Source of the DNA: ZC4RG30 sp040508085
Lineage (GTDB): Bacteria > Pseudomonadota > Gammaproteobacteria > Steroidobacterales > Steroidobacteraceae
DNA: 39,078 nt
NCBI GenBank assembly: GCA_040508085.1
Contig: JBEVNO010000095.1
Span: 1 to 39,078 of the forward strand
Reading direction: 5' to 3'
Shown: positions 26,427-35,303 of the stretch, in pieces
Layout: every line of letters starts with the position of its first letter
Numbering within the stretch: the stretch's first letter is position 1
Position numbers and translations under genes: made by a program
Notes under the pieces: generated by a model
What the model saw: the letters and a program-made list of their open reading frames with translations, nothing else
Told to the model about the DNA's origin: nothing
Database searches by the model: none

Positions 26427-26849
26427 TCAGCTCCGGGCAAGCGGCAGCCCCTCGGCGCGCCAGTGCGCCAGGCCGCCACGCAGGTTGAATACCTTGGTGA
26501 AGCCCGCGGCGTGCAGCTGGCGGGTGAGCGCGGTCGAGCCGACGCCATCCTCACAATAGAGAATCAGCAGGCGCTCCCTGAATTTCTTCAGCACCTCGGC
26601 CGCCTTGCCCTGCTGGGTGGCGTCCAGGTGCCTGGCGCCATTGATGTGGCCGGCGGCATAGGCCGCGGCATCGCGCAGGTCATACAGCTGCGCGCCCTGG
26701 TTCATCAGCTGGATGGCTTCCTGCGGCTGCACCGCTGCATAGGAAAGCCGGCGCGCGCGCAACTCGAAGGCCAGCACGGCAAGCATCATCGCCACGGCCA
26801 GGCTGACGAGGAAGGGATGCCGGGTCGCGTATTCGAGCAGACGTTCCAT
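26427..26849 (-). CDS. yibN: Membrane-anchored rhodanese domain protein (YibN-like)
   Basis: A 140-residue protein with one N-terminal helix (about 11-30) that anchors a rhodanese domain facing the cytoplasm. AQLYDLRDAAAYAAGHINGA is the entry of the domain, and the active-site loop is C99-E-D-G-V-G-S. The Cys is present, so sulfurtransferase activity is possible, although the physiological substrate is unknown. ATG 26849 was chosen because it starts just before the helix; ATG 26858 is nearly as good. It is first in the group leading into grxC, secB and gpsA, and is divergent from envC across 90 bp. Confidence 0.9.
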   Translation of the reverse strand: MERLLEYATRHPFLVSLAVAMMLAVLAFELRARRLSYAAVQPQEAIQLMNQGAQLYDLRDAAAYAAGHINGARHLDATQQGKAAEVLKKFRERLLILYCEDGVGSTALTRQLHAAGFTKVFNLRGGLAHWRAEGLPLARS

Positions 26850-26925
26850 GGAATCCATGCGGCCTGCAGGCCGGAAGCAAAGGGCGGGCATTATAGCGGG
26901 CATGTGCCCCGGCGCCCGCATCCCC

Positions 26926-26931
26926 TAGACT
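26926..26931 (+). promoter_or_regulatory. TAGACT, -10-like box 8 nt before the envC ATG
   Basis: TAGACT precedes ATG 26940 by 8 nt, and no Shine-Dalgarno sequence is present between them. This suggests a leaderless or near-leaderless envC message. A -35 element is not evident. Confidence 0.35.
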
Positions 26932-26939
26932 TGCGCGCA

Positions 26940-28118
26940 ATGTCCCGCGCTTTCTTTACCCCGCAGCGTCTGGTTGCCTGCGCCGTTCCATGCGTTGCGC
27001 TGCTCGCGGCGCTGGCCGCTGCCGCGGCGCCGGACCGCCAGCGCACCGAGGCGGACCTGCGCTCGGTCACCGAGCGCATCGAGCGCGTGCAGCGCCAGGT
27101 GCAGCAGGACGCGGTGGAGAAGAACCGCCTCAACAAGGATCTGCGTTCGGCCGAACAATCCGTGGCGCGGGCGCGGGGTGGGCTCACCGAACTGCGCTCA
27201 CAGCGTGACGAGCGCAATGCCGCGCGCCGCAAGCTGGTGGCGGACCGCACGGCCCGCGAGGCCGAGCGGCGGCGCACCGAGGAGGATCTGGCCAAGCAGG
27301 TGCGCGCCGCCTATTTCATGGGAAGCAACGAACCCATCAAGATGCTGCTCAATCAGCGCAATCCCGCCGAATTTACGCGCAATTTGACCTATTACGGTTA
27401 TTTTGGCCGGCTGCGCGCCGCGCAGATCGGCGATATAGCTGCCTCGATCGCCGCGATTGACGACCTTACCGCCCGGATCGACGCAGAAGACGCCGAACTT
27501 GCGCGTCTTGAGCAGCGCCAGAAGGCCCAGGTAGGGGAGCTGGAGAGCGCCCGGCGCCAACGCGGCCAGGTACTGGCCTCGCTGGAGAAGGAATCCCAGA
27601 GCCGCGCCGCCCAGCTGGCGCGCCTGCAGAAGCAGCAGCAGCAGCTCGACACCCTGCTCCGGCAGCTGTCGCGGGCCACCGAAGCCGTGCCCTTCGATCC
27701 CAACGCGCCCTTCGCGCAGCTGCGCGGCAAGCTCGCCTGGCCCGTGGCCGGGCGCATCGATGTGGATTTCGGCGGCCTGCGCCCGGGGGGCCTGCGCTCC
27801 GATGGCATCGAGATCGACGCCGAGCGCGGCAGCAATGTGCGCGCCGTGCACGAGGGGCGGGTGGTGTATTCGGACTGGTTGCCGGGCCGCGGCCTGCTGA
27901 TCATCCTCGATCATGGCAATGGCTACCTCAGCCTGTATGGCCACAATGAGCAGCTGTTCCGCCCGGTCGGCACGCGGGTACAGGCGGGCGAGACCATCGC
28001 CTCCGCCGGCGACTCCGGTGGCCGCCGGCGCGCGGGGGTGTATTTCGAGATCCGGCGCGCCGGCAAGCCGGTGGATCCGCGCGGCTGGTTCCGCTCCAAG
28101 GCACCGCCCGCCAGCTGA
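26940..28118 (+). CDS. envC: Murein hydrolase activator EnvC (degenerate LytM factor)
   Basis: A 392-residue periplasmic protein that in E. coli recruits and activates the amidases AmiA and AmiB at the division septum. A signal peptide spans about 1-30. A long coiled coil (about 33-255) is rich in Gln, Arg and Glu. The C-terminal LytM domain includes NVRAVHEGRVVYSDWLPGRG, LLIILDHGNGYLSLYGHN and VYFEIRRAGKPVDPRGW. The first zinc-ligand motif HxxxD is missing (RSDGIEID), as in known EnvC proteins, so it should activate rather than cut. It is divergent from yibN, as in E. coli; the usual following ctpA is absent here. Confidence 0.93.
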   Translation: MSRAFFTPQRLVACAVPCVALLAALAAAAAPDRQRTEADLRSVTERIERVQRQVQQDAVEKNRLNKDLRSAEQSVARARGGLTELRSQRDERNAARRKLVADRTAREAERRRTEEDLAKQVRAAYFMGSNEPIKMLLNQRNPAEFTRNLTYYGYFGRLRAAQIGDIAASIAAIDDLTARIDAEDAELARLEQRQKAQVGELESARRQRGQVLASLEKESQSRAAQLARLQKQQQQLDTLLRQLSRATEAVPFDPNAPFAQLRGKLAWPVAGRIDVDFGGLRPGGLRSDGIEIDAERGSNVRAVHEGRVVYSDWLPGRGLLIILDHGNGYLSLYGHNEQLFRPVGTRVQAGETIASAGDSGGRRRAGVYFEIRRAGKPVDPRGWFRSKAPPAS

Positions 28119-28143
28119 GCAATGGCTTAGATTTTCTGGTTCT

Positions 28144-28166
28144 GCCCCGCGGCGGGGCGCGGTTTT
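28144..28166 (+). terminator. Possible weak terminator after envC
   Basis: GCCCCG-CGG-CGGGGC forms a 6-bp GC-only stem, followed after GCGG by four T (28163-28166). The stem is strong, but the T-tract is short and offset, so only weak or partial termination is likely. Confidence 0.35.
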
Positions 28167-28216
28167 CGCGAACTGGGTCGCCAAAAGCCCGTTGCAGTTA
28201 AGTCATCCTCCGCCCC

Positions 28217-30622
28217 ATGTCCAGGGACGCGACACTGCATTGCGACTTCTCGCCCTACGCGCAACTCGTTGCCGCGCTGCTGCCGCGTGCCACCGGTCTG
28301 ACCATCTTCGAACCAGATGGCGAACTGCGCTGGACCAGCACTGAAGAAAGCGTCTCGCAAGAGTTCCCCAAGCTGGTCGCCGCCTCGGTGATCACCGCGC
28401 ACACCAGCAGCGAAGCCGGTGAGCGCGTGCTGCTCGGCCGCGACGAGCCGGCCTATCTCTACTGGCTGCGCGATGACGCGGGCACCGTGATCGCCGTGCT
28501 GGCGCTCACCTGGCGCGGCGCCGAGAGCGATGCTCGCGGCTTCTCGTATGCGCATGCCATGCTGCGACCGGTGCTGGAAACACTGCGCCGCGAGCTGGTG
28601 CTGCGCGCCAGGCTCGCGCAACTGCCGGCGCCGCCGCAGAGTGAAGTGGATGACACCGACCTGCAGGTGCTGCTCTCCACCGCCGAAACCGAACATCGCG
28701 AAGTGGCCGACGATGGCCTGCAGGAGCTGCTGCAGAAGGTGAATCATCACCTGCGCTGCGAGTTCACGGCGCTGGTGGTGCCGGAGCGCAACCTGGTCAC
28801 CGTGGTGAAGGCCGAAGGCAGCCAGGTGGATACCAGCGTGCTGGCGCGCCTGCATCGGCATCTGCTGTCACTGGCACAGCTGCGCAAGGAAGCCGTGCTG
28901 CTGAACGAGCCCGACAGCCTGCCCGGCTTCCACCTGCCGTTCCGCGTGCTGGCGGCGACGCTGCGCAACCCGGCCGGCAAGGTGGCAGGCGTGCTGGCCA
29001 TGTTCCGCTCGGCGCAGATCAAGCCCTTCCGCGGCCGCGACGGCATGCTGGCCGACCTGCTGGCCCGCCGCGCTGCGGGCATCATCGATTCCAGTTACGA
29101 CGTGCTGTCGGGCGTGCTGACGCGCAAGGCCTTCGAACAGCGCGCCCGCATGCTGCTGTCCAAGCGCAGCGCCGATGGCCGCCGCGGCTCGTGGAGCTGC
29201 CTGTACCTCGACGCCGACCGCATGCATGCCATCAACGACAACTACGGCATGCCGCTGGGCGACCGGCTGATCGCCAAGCTCGGCGAGCTGATCCGCTCGC
29301 GCATGGTGCCGGGCGCGCTGGCCGCGCGCATGTCCGGCGACCGCTTCGCCATCCTGCTGCCCACCAATGATGAGGATGCCGGCCATTTCGCGGAGGCGCT
29401 GCGCGCCGGCGTGGAGAAGCTCACGGTGATGCACCTGGGCGGCGCGGCGGATTCCAGCTTCCAGGCTTCCATCAGTATCGGCGTTGCCGCCGTGAACGAC
29501 CCGCACGCGGATCTGGCGCATGCGCTGGCCGTCACCGAAACCGCCTGCAAGGCCGCCAAGGATCGCGGCCGCAACCGCGTGGAGCTTTACCAGGTCAGCG
29601 ACCTGTCGATCATGCGCCGCTACGAGGACATCAACATTGCGCCCACGCTGCGCGCGGCGCTGGTGGAAGGCCGCGTGCGCCTGGATGCGCAGCTGATCGC
29701 GCCACTGCCCGGCAATGGCGCCACCAAGCCGCATTACGAGCTGCTGCTGCGCATGATCGACGACAACGGCGAGTCGGTGGGCCCGGCGCGTTTCCTGTCG
29801 GCGGCCATCCGCTACCAGCTGATGCCGGAGATCGACCGCTGGGTGGTGCAGGAAGCACTGCGGCTGCTGCAGCCGCATGCGGACCTGCTGGCCGACGTGC
29901 CGGTGGTGTTCACCATCAACATCTCCGGCCAGTCGCTGGTGGATGACCTGTTCGTCGAATTCCTCATTCCGCTGATCCGCGCCAGCGGCATCAACCCCAA
30001 GGTGCTGTGCTTCGAGCTCACCGAAAGCGCCGCCGTGGCCAACCTGTCGCGGGCCGAGACGATGATGAAGCGCCTGCGCGAGCTGGGCTGCAGCATCGCG
30101 CTGGATGATTTCGGCACCGGCCTGTCATCGCTGGCCTACCTGCGGGCGCTGCCCATCGACATGCTGAAGATCGACGGCAGCTTCGTGCGCGATGTGCTGA
30201 AGGATCCGCGCGCCGAATCCATGGTGCAGGCCATTGCGCAGCTGGCGCGCTCGATGCAGCTGGTGACGGTCGCCGAATACGTCGAAACCGAGGAGATCCG
30301 CCTGCGCGTGGCGAGCCTCGGCGTGGACTATGGCCAGGGCTTTGCCATCTCGCGGCCGGCGCCGCTCGCCGAAGCACTGCGCGACCTGCCCACCTATGCG
30401 CTGCTGGCGCGTGCGGGCGGGGCCCCGCACGAGGAAATCGTGCTCGGCGCCGAAGACGACACCATTGCCGCCGAGCTCCAGGAGCAGCTGCAGCGGGAGC
30501 TGCGCGAGCAGGGCATCAGCATCGAAGAGACTGCCGAGGACATCGAACTGCGCATGCGCAGGGTGCTCGAAGGTTACGATCACAGCGAAGCAGCGCTGTA
30601 TCAGCACAAGGCCGCGGGCTAG
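28217..30622 (+). CDS. GAF-GGDEF-EAL protein, likely c-di-GMP phosphodiesterase or receptor
   Basis: An 801-residue soluble protein. An N-terminal region without a known name (about 1-160) precedes a GAF-like domain (about 165-290), a GGDEF domain (about 295-460) and an EAL domain (about 475-720), with an acidic tail. The cyclase motif is S373-G-D-R-F instead of GGDEF, so cyclase activity should be lost. The EAL domain keeps the expected acidic and metal-binding positions: E508 in ELLLRM, N568 (NISGQSL), E600 (FELTES), D630-D631 (LDDFGTG), K651 (KIDGSF), E687 (AEYVET) and Q707 (YGQGF). It should therefore degrade or at least bind c-di-GMP. It follows envC by 98 nt. Confidence 0.92.
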   Translation: MSRDATLHCDFSPYAQLVAALLPRATGLTIFEPDGELRWTSTEESVSQEFPKLVAASVITAHTSSEAGERVLLGRDEPAYLYWLRDDAGTVIAVLALTWRGAESDARGFSYAHAMLRPVLETLRRELVLRARLAQLPAPPQSEVDDTDLQVLLSTAETEHREVADDGLQELLQKVNHHLRCEFTALVVPERNLVTVVKAEGSQVDTSVLARLHRHLLSLAQLRKEAVLLNEPDSLPGFHLPFRVLAATLRNPAGKVAGVLAMFRSAQIKPFRGRDGMLADLLARRAAGIIDSSYDVLSGVLTRKAFEQRARMLLSKRSADGRRGSWSCLYLDADRMHAINDNYGMPLGDRLIAKLGELIRSRMVPGALAARMSGDRFAILLPTNDEDAGHFAEALRAGVEKLTVMHLGGAADSSFQASISIGVAAVNDPHADLAHALAVTETACKAAKDRGRNRVELYQVSDLSIMRRYEDINIAPTLRAALVEGRVRLDAQLIAPLPGNGATKPHYELLLRMIDDNGESVGPARFLSAAIRYQLMPEIDRWVVQEALRLLQPHADLLADVPVVFTINISGQSLVDDLFVEFLIPLIRASGINPKVLCFELTESAAVANLSRAETMMKRLRELGCSIALDDFGTGLSSLAYLRALPIDMLKIDGSFVRDVLKDPRAESMVQAIAQLARSMQLVTVAEYVETEEIRLRVASLGVDYGQGFAISRPAPLAEALRDLPTYALLARAGGAPHEEIVLGAEDDTIAAELQEQLQRELREQGISIEETAEDIELRMRRVLEGYDHSEAALYQHKAAG

Positions 30623-30666
30623 ACTCCACGCTCGTCCCGCCCGCCGACCCGCCTGCCGAGGGCCGC

Positions 30667-31314
30667 TTGGAACTGCTGCACTTCCTGATCGACTTCATCC
30701 TGCACCTGGATCGGCACCTGGTCGAGCTGCTGGCGCGCTACGACATCTGGATCTACGCCATCCTGTTCATGGTGGTGTTCGCCGAGACCGGCTTCGTGGT
30801 CACGCCCATCCTGCCGGGTGATTCGCTGCTGTTCGCCGCCGGCGCGCTGTCGGCCATCGACACCAGCGGCACGCTGTCGCCGTGGTGGCTGACGCTGCTG
30901 CTGATCGCCGCCGCCGTGCTCGGCAACACCACCAACTATTCGATCGGCCGCGCCATTGGCGCGCATGCCTTCAGCGGCCGCTATCGCCTCATCAAGGTCG
31001 AGTACCTGCGCCAGACCGAGGGCTGGTTCGAGAAGCATGGCGCCCTCACCGTGGTGCTGTCGCGCTTCGCACCCATCATCCGCACCTTCGCGCCCTTCAT
31101 CGCCGGCATGGGCCGCATGCACTACGGGCGCTTCCAGGCCTACAACTTCGTCGGCGCCATCGCCTGGGTGAGCCTGTTCATCTGGTGCGGCTACTTCTTC
31201 GGCAACATCCCGCTGATCCGCGACAACTTCGGGTTCGTCACGATCGGCATCGTGCTGGTGTCGCTGGTGCCGTTCCTCTCGATGCTGTTCAAGCGCCGCC
31301 GCGTGGCGCCGTAG
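30667..31314 (+). CDS. DedA family inner-membrane protein
   Basis: A 215-residue polytopic membrane protein of the DedA/SNARE-associated family; some members are flippases for undecaprenyl phosphate or phospholipids. Visible features are FAETGFVVTPILPGDSLLFA, a re-entrant-loop motif, GNTTNYSIGRAIGAHAF, and FAPIIRTFAPFIAGMGRM, with four or five hydrophobic stretches. Start is a TTG at 30667 with GAGGG (30658-30662) just upstream; the next in-frame ATG would remove the first helix. It begins 44 nt after the GGDEF/EAL gene, and the SRPBCC gene starts 2 nt after its stop. Confidence 0.93.
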   Translation: MELLHFLIDFILHLDRHLVELLARYDIWIYAILFMVVFAETGFVVTPILPGDSLLFAAGALSAIDTSGTLSPWWLTLLLIAAAVLGNTTNYSIGRAIGAHAFSGRYRLIKVEYLRQTEGWFEKHGALTVVLSRFAPIIRTFAPFIAGMGRMHYGRFQAYNFVGAIAWVSLFIWCGYFFGNIPLIRDNFGFVTIGIVLVSLVPFLSMLFKRRRVAP

Positions 31315-31316
31315 CC

Positions 31317-31781
31317 ATGGCCGTGCTCAAGACCCGCGGCTTCGCCCACCGCATCGACATCGCCGCGCAGCCGGCGCGCGTGTGGACAGTGCTCAGCAGC
31401 CCGGCGCTGCTGCCGCTGTGGATGGGCGCGGATGCGAAGATCAAGCCACAGAAGGGCGGCAGCATGTCCGCCACAGTGGCCCCCGGCCTGCAGCGCGATG
31501 CGGTGATCGACGTCTTCGACCCGCCGCGGCGCCTGCGGCTGATCTATCTCACCCCGCCGCAGCTGCCGGTGTTCGATGGCGCGGTGGTGGATGACGTGCT
31601 GCTGGATATCGAGGACGGCAGCACCGTGGTGCGCATGCTGTGCTCCGGCGTGCCGGATCTGCCAGAGTGGACGCCCCACTTCGCGCGGCTGCGGCAGAGT
31701 TCCGAGCGCATGCTGGCGCGGCTGAAGAATCTTTGCGAACAGCGCGAGCGCATGGCGCAATCCGCGCAGGAGACACCGTGA
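31317..31781 (+). CDS. SRPBCC (START-like) superfamily protein
   Basis: A 154-residue cytoplasmic protein with the helix-grip layout: HRIDIAAQPARVWTVLSSPAL is the usual first strand and helix, followed by beta strands with PPRRLRLIY and VRMLCSGV, and a long C-terminal helix (WTPHFARLRQSSERMLARL). Such proteins bind hydrophobic ligands or act like Aha1-type Hsp90 co-chaperones; the specific role is unknown. It starts 2 nt after the DedA stop, and its TGA shares one base with the next ATG, so three genes form one translational unit. Confidence 0.85.
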   Translation: MAVLKTRGFAHRIDIAAQPARVWTVLSSPALLPLWMGADAKIKPQKGGSMSATVAPGLQRDAVIDVFDPPRRLRLIYLTPPQLPVFDGAVVDDVLLDIEDGSTVVRMLCSGVPDLPEWTPHFARLRQSSERMLARLKNLCEQRERMAQSAQETP

Positions 31782-32140
31782 TGGGTTTTGTAGTACGTGC
31801 CGTCTTTGCTGCATTGGGGCTGTGGGTCGCGACGCTGCTGGTCAGCGGCATCCATATCAACGGCACCATGACGCTGGTGCTGTCGGCGGTGCTGCTGGGT
31901 ATCGCCAACGCCATCGTGAAGCCGGTGCTGATCCTGCTGACCTTGCCGGCCACGCTGCTGTCGCTGGGCCTGTTCCTGCTGGTCATCAATGGCGCCGTGC
32001 TGGCGCTGGTGGCCTGGCTGGTGCCGGGCTTCGGCATCGACGGCTTTGGCGCCGCCATCCTGGCTTCGATCATCGTCAGCCTGATCGGGCTGCTGGGCTC
32101 GGCTATCGTGCGGGACCAGCGGCGCGGCCGGGCCAGTTGA
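31781..32140 (+). CDS. Small YvlD/phage-holin-4-like membrane protein
   Basis: A 119-residue protein made almost entirely of four hydrophobic helices (about 3-22, 29-48, 54-80 and 86-110). IANAIVKPVLILLTLPATLLSLGLFLLVIN (split: LGIANAIVKPVLILLTLP and SLGLFLLVIN) is the signature of PF04020, a family named after holins but mostly chromosomal and of unknown function. No phage genes are nearby. ATG 31781 overlaps the preceding TGA by one base. The last 38 nt overlap the end of the convergent EamA gene. Confidence 0.9.
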   Translation: MGFVVRAVFAALGLWVATLLVSGIHINGTMTLVLSAVLLGIANAIVKPVLILLTLPATLLSLGLFLLVINGAVLALVAWLVPGFGIDGFGAAILASIIVSLIGLLGSAIVRDQRRGRAS

Positions 32141-33014
32141 TCATCAGCACGCCGGCCAGGATCACCGCCGCGCCGATCACCTGCAGCGCGGCCATCTGTT
32201 CATCCAGCACCAGATAACCCATCACCGCCGCGATGGCGGGGTTCACATAGCTGTAGGTGCCGGTCTGCGCCGGCGTAGCGTGCCTCGCCAGCCAGGCGAA
32301 GGCGACGTACGCGAAGCAGCTGCTGGCGATCACGAGGTAAGCGAGCGCCGCGGCCCCGGGCCATGACCAATGCCAGGCCCCCGCATCGCCATGGGCGAGC
32401 CCGGCCAGCGCCAGCCACAAGCCGCCGAACAGCATCTGGATGCCCACCAGCGCGAACAGGTCGATGTCCACGGTGTGGTTGCGCATGTAGATGGTGCCCA
32501 GCGACCACACCACGCAGGCGGCGAGGATCATCAGCTGCGGCCCGATGGGCGTGGCGGTCACCGCGCCTCCGGCCGCGGGCCAGATCAGCAGCGCGGTGCC
32601 GATGAAGCCCACCACAATGCCGGTCACCGCACGCGCGCCCGGATGATGCGCGCGCCGGCCGGTGAGGCCGAACAGCACGATCCACAGCGCACAGGAGGCA
32701 TTCAGCAACGCGCCGGTGTGCGAGGGCACCCATTGCATGGCCCAGATCTGCAGCCCGTTGCTGATGGCGATGCCCAGCATGGACATCACCAGCAGATGGC
32801 GCCATTGCCCGCTGAGCTGCGCCGGGCGGAAGCCGCGCCACAGCGCCACGCTCATCAGCAGCACGCCGGAGATGACAAAGCGCACGCCGCCGAACAGCAG
32901 CGGCGGCAGGTGCAGCACACCCACGCGGGTGGCGAGGTAGCTGGTACCCCAGATGAGATAGACGGCGGCGAGGCACAGCACCAGCATCCGCTGGTGTTGC
33001 TGCCCTGGCGTCAC
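32103..33014 (-). CDS. EamA/DMT-family metabolite exporter
   Basis: A 303-residue transporter with ten predicted helices arranged as two EamA repeats; YLIWGTSYLATRVGV opens the first and ILAACVVWSLGTIYMRN the second. YSYVNPAIAAVMGYLVLDEQ is a typical late motif of the YedA-like branch, which exports amino acids or drugs. The start is GTG at 33014, which overlaps the stop of the peptide transporter (GTGA), indicating translational coupling. Its 3' end overlaps the convergent small membrane protein gene by 38 nt. Substrate unknown. Confidence 0.93.
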   Translation of the reverse strand: MTPGQQHQRMLVLCLAAVYLIWGTSYLATRVGVLHLPPLLFGGVRFVISGVLLMSVALWRGFRPAQLSGQWRHLLVMSMLGIAISNGLQIWAMQWVPSHTGALLNASCALWIVLFGLTGRRAHHPGARAVTGIVVGFIGTALLIWPAAGGAVTATPIGPQLMILAACVVWSLGTIYMRNHTVDIDLFALVGIQMLFGGLWLALAGLAHGDAGAWHWSWPGAAALAYLVIASSCFAYVAFAWLARHATPAQTGTYSYVNPAIAAVMGYLVLDEQMAALQVIGAAVILAGVLMINWPGRAAGPAR

Positions 33015-34525
33015 GGCCGGGGCTTTGCCCAGCGCTTGAGCCAGGGCGACAGTGCGAGCAGCAGCAGTGCGCCACCGGCGCCGTATTCGAACATCTGGAA
33101 GAAGTAGATGCCGAGGCCGCGGCCATCGGCGCCGCTGACATCACCGGCCAGCTGGCTGGCCAGCAGGTTGCCCATGGCGAGGCTGGTGAACCACAGGCCC
33201 ATGGCCTGGCCCGCGAAACGCTTCGGCGCCAGCTGCGTGGTGGCACTCATGCCCACCGGCGACAGGCACAGTTCGCCCAGCGTGTGCAGCAGGTAGGTGG
33301 TGATCAGCCAGATGGCGCCGGCACCACCGGTGGCACCCATCAGGCTGTGGCTGATCACGCCCGCCGCGCCCACCATCACCAGGAAGCCCAGGCCCATGCC
33401 GGCCAGGCCCAGCGCGAACTTCACGATGACGTTCAGGTCGCGGCCGCGCCGCGCCAGTGCTGTCCACAGCGCCGCCAGCAGCGGCGCGAACACCAGCACG
33501 AATACCCCGGGCACGGTCTGGAACCAGCCGGCCGGATATTCCATGCCGCCCATCATGCGGTTGGTATGCCGCTCGGCGAACAGCGTCAGCGACGAGCCGG
33601 CCTGTTCATAACCCGCCCAGAACAGCGTGCTGGCGGCGACCAGAACGATCAGCACCACGATGCCCTTCTTCTCGGCGGTGTCGAGGCCGGCGAACAGCAG
33701 CAGGTAGAGGAAATAGGCGGCGACCAGCGCCACCATCACCGTCATCGCATGGGTGCGCAGCGCGATGGGCGAGGGCGCCAGCACGCCGAAGAAGAACAGC
33801 GCCACCAGCAGCGCGACGCCCGCCAGCACGATCTGGAACAGCCGCCAGCTGCGCTCGCTCGCCACGCCGGCGGCCACATGCGGCGCGCGGCCCACCTCGC
33901 CCAGCACGGCGCGCGTGCGCATGTAATAGAGGAGGCCCGCGACCATGCCCACAGCCGCTGCCAGGAAGCCGATGTGCCAGCCGAACTGCTGCGCCAGCCA
34001 CGCCACCACCAGCGGGCCGGCGGCGGCACCAATGTTGATGCCGAAGTAGAACCAGGTGAAGCCGGCATCGCGGGCGCCGCCTTGCGTGCGATGCACATCA
34101 TGCAGCTGACCGACCAGCGCGCTGACATTGGGCTTGAGCAGGCCCGTGCCGAGCACGATCACGGCCAGGCCCAGCAGGAACAGCCGTGAGTAATCGCCCC
34201 AGCCTGCGATCGCCAGCAGCACATGGCCGATGGCGATGCCCGCGCCGCCCCACAGCACGGCGCGTTGCGCGCCGATGAGACGGTCCGCTACCCAGCCACC
34301 GGGCATCGACATGATGTAGACGCCGGCGGTGTACAGACCATAGATGGCAGTGGCGGTGGCGTCATCCAGGCCCAGCCCGCCGCCGGCCACTTCGCCCACC
34401 AGGAACAGCACCAGGATGGCGCGCATGCCGTAGTAGCTGAACCGCTCCCACAGCTCGGTGAAGAACAGCGTGGTGAAGCCTGCGGGCTGGCCGGGAAACA
34501 GGTTGCGGGCAGGGGGTTGCGCCAT
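33011..34525 (-). CDS. POT/PTR family proton-coupled peptide transporter
   Basis: A 504-residue MFS-type importer of di- and tripeptides. The proton-coupling motif ExxERFxYY is present as ELWERFSYYGMRA near the N-terminus; GGWVADRLIGAQRAVLWGG is the MFS loop 2-3 motif, and FTWFYFGINIGAAAGPLVVAW is the PTR2 signature (FYxxINxGs). About 14 helices are expected. It starts 16 nt after tatC on the same strand and may be read from the tat promoter; the next gene (EamA) starts within its stop. Length matches DtpA-like proteins. Confidence 0.95.
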   Translation of the reverse strand: MAQPPARNLFPGQPAGFTTLFFTELWERFSYYGMRAILVLFLVGEVAGGGLGLDDATATAIYGLYTAGVYIMSMPGGWVADRLIGAQRAVLWGGAGIAIGHVLLAIAGWGDYSRLFLLGLAVIVLGTGLLKPNVSALVGQLHDVHRTQGGARDAGFTWFYFGINIGAAAGPLVVAWLAQQFGWHIGFLAAAVGMVAGLLYYMRTRAVLGEVGRAPHVAAGVASERSWRLFQIVLAGVALLVALFFFGVLAPSPIALRTHAMTVMVALVAAYFLYLLLFAGLDTAEKKGIVVLIVLVAASTLFWAGYEQAGSSLTLFAERHTNRMMGGMEYPAGWFQTVPGVFVLVFAPLLAALWTALARRGRDLNVIVKFALGLAGMGLGFLVMVGAAGVISHSLMGATGGAGAIWLITTYLLHTLGELCLSPVGMSATTQLAPKRFAGQAMGLWFTSLAMGNLLASQLAGDVSGADGRGLGIYFFQMFEYGAGGALLLLALSPWLKRWAKPRP

Positions 34526-34541
34526 AACCTTGAGTTTACGC

Positions 34542-35303
34542 TCAGACGCTGCTGTCGGGGTCTGCCTGCGGCGCCGCGCTGCTGCGGGTCATGATGCGGG
34601 CCATGATCACGCCGCCCTCGTACAGCAGCCACATGGGGATGGCCATCAGCACCTGCGACAGCGGGTCGGGCGGGGTCAGCACGGCGGCAGCAACGAAGAT
34701 GCCGATCACCACATAGCCGCGCGCCGCCGACAGCTGCGCCACCTTCACCAGCCCGGTCAGCGTCAGCAGCACCACCACCACGGGAATCTCGAAAGCCACG
34801 CCGAAGGCCAGGAAGGTCATCAGCGCGAAGTCGAGGTAATTGCCGATGTCCGGCATCTGCTTCACGGCGGACGGGCCGCTGTTGGTGAAGAAGTGGAAGG
34901 CCATCGGGAACACGAATTTGTAGGCGAACAGCGTGCCCACGTAGAACAGCACGATGGCCGATGCCAGCAGCGGCACCGCGAAGCGTTTTTCCTTGCGGTA
35001 CAGGCCCGGCGCCACGAAGGCCCAGATCTGGTACAGCACCACCGGCATGGCCGCGAATATGGAGAAGAAGAATGCCAGCTTGAAGGGCGTGAGGAAGGGC
35101 GAGGTGATGCCGGTGGAGATCAGCGAGCTGCCTTCGGGCAGCTGGTCGATCAGCGGCTTGGCCAGGATGTCGAAGATGGTGTTGCGGAACACCGCGGCCG
35201 GGATGAACACAATGAAGATGGCCAGCACCGCTTTCACCAGCCGGTTGCGCAGTTCCAGCAGGTGCGAGACCAGCGTGCCTTCGCCGAGGTTGTCGTCGGC
35301 CAT
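34542..35303 (-). CDS. tatC: Twin-arginine translocase subunit TatC
   Basis: A 253-residue core subunit that binds the twin-arginine signal of folded exported proteins. SHLLELRNRLVKAVLA is the conserved N-terminal cytoplasmic motif with the critical Glu; FFSIFAAMPVVLYQIWAFVAPGL and KRFAVPLLASAIVLFYVG are typical of helices 2-3, and six helices are expected. ATG 35303 overlaps the tatB stop as ATGA. A Tat-type substrate, the carotenoid oxygenase at 9622-11250, is in the same window. Confidence 0.98.
   Translation of the reverse strand: MADDNLGEGTLVSHLLELRNRLVKAVLAIFIVFIPAAVFRNTIFDILAKPLIDQLPEGSSLISTGITSPFLTPFKLAFFFSIFAAMPVVLYQIWAFVAPGLYRKEKRFAVPLLASAIVLFYVGTLFAYKFVFPMAFHFFTNSGPSAVKQMPDIGNYLDFALMTFLAFGVAFEIPVVVVLLTLTGLVKVAQLSAARGYVVIGIFVAAAVLTPPDPLSQVLMAIPMWLLYEGGVIMARIMTRSSAAPQADPDSSV

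Noticed and set aside
31781..32140. Possible prophage remnant because of the holin family name
   Set aside because: PF04020 members are mostly chromosomal membrane proteins; no phage gene, attachment site or composition change is nearby.
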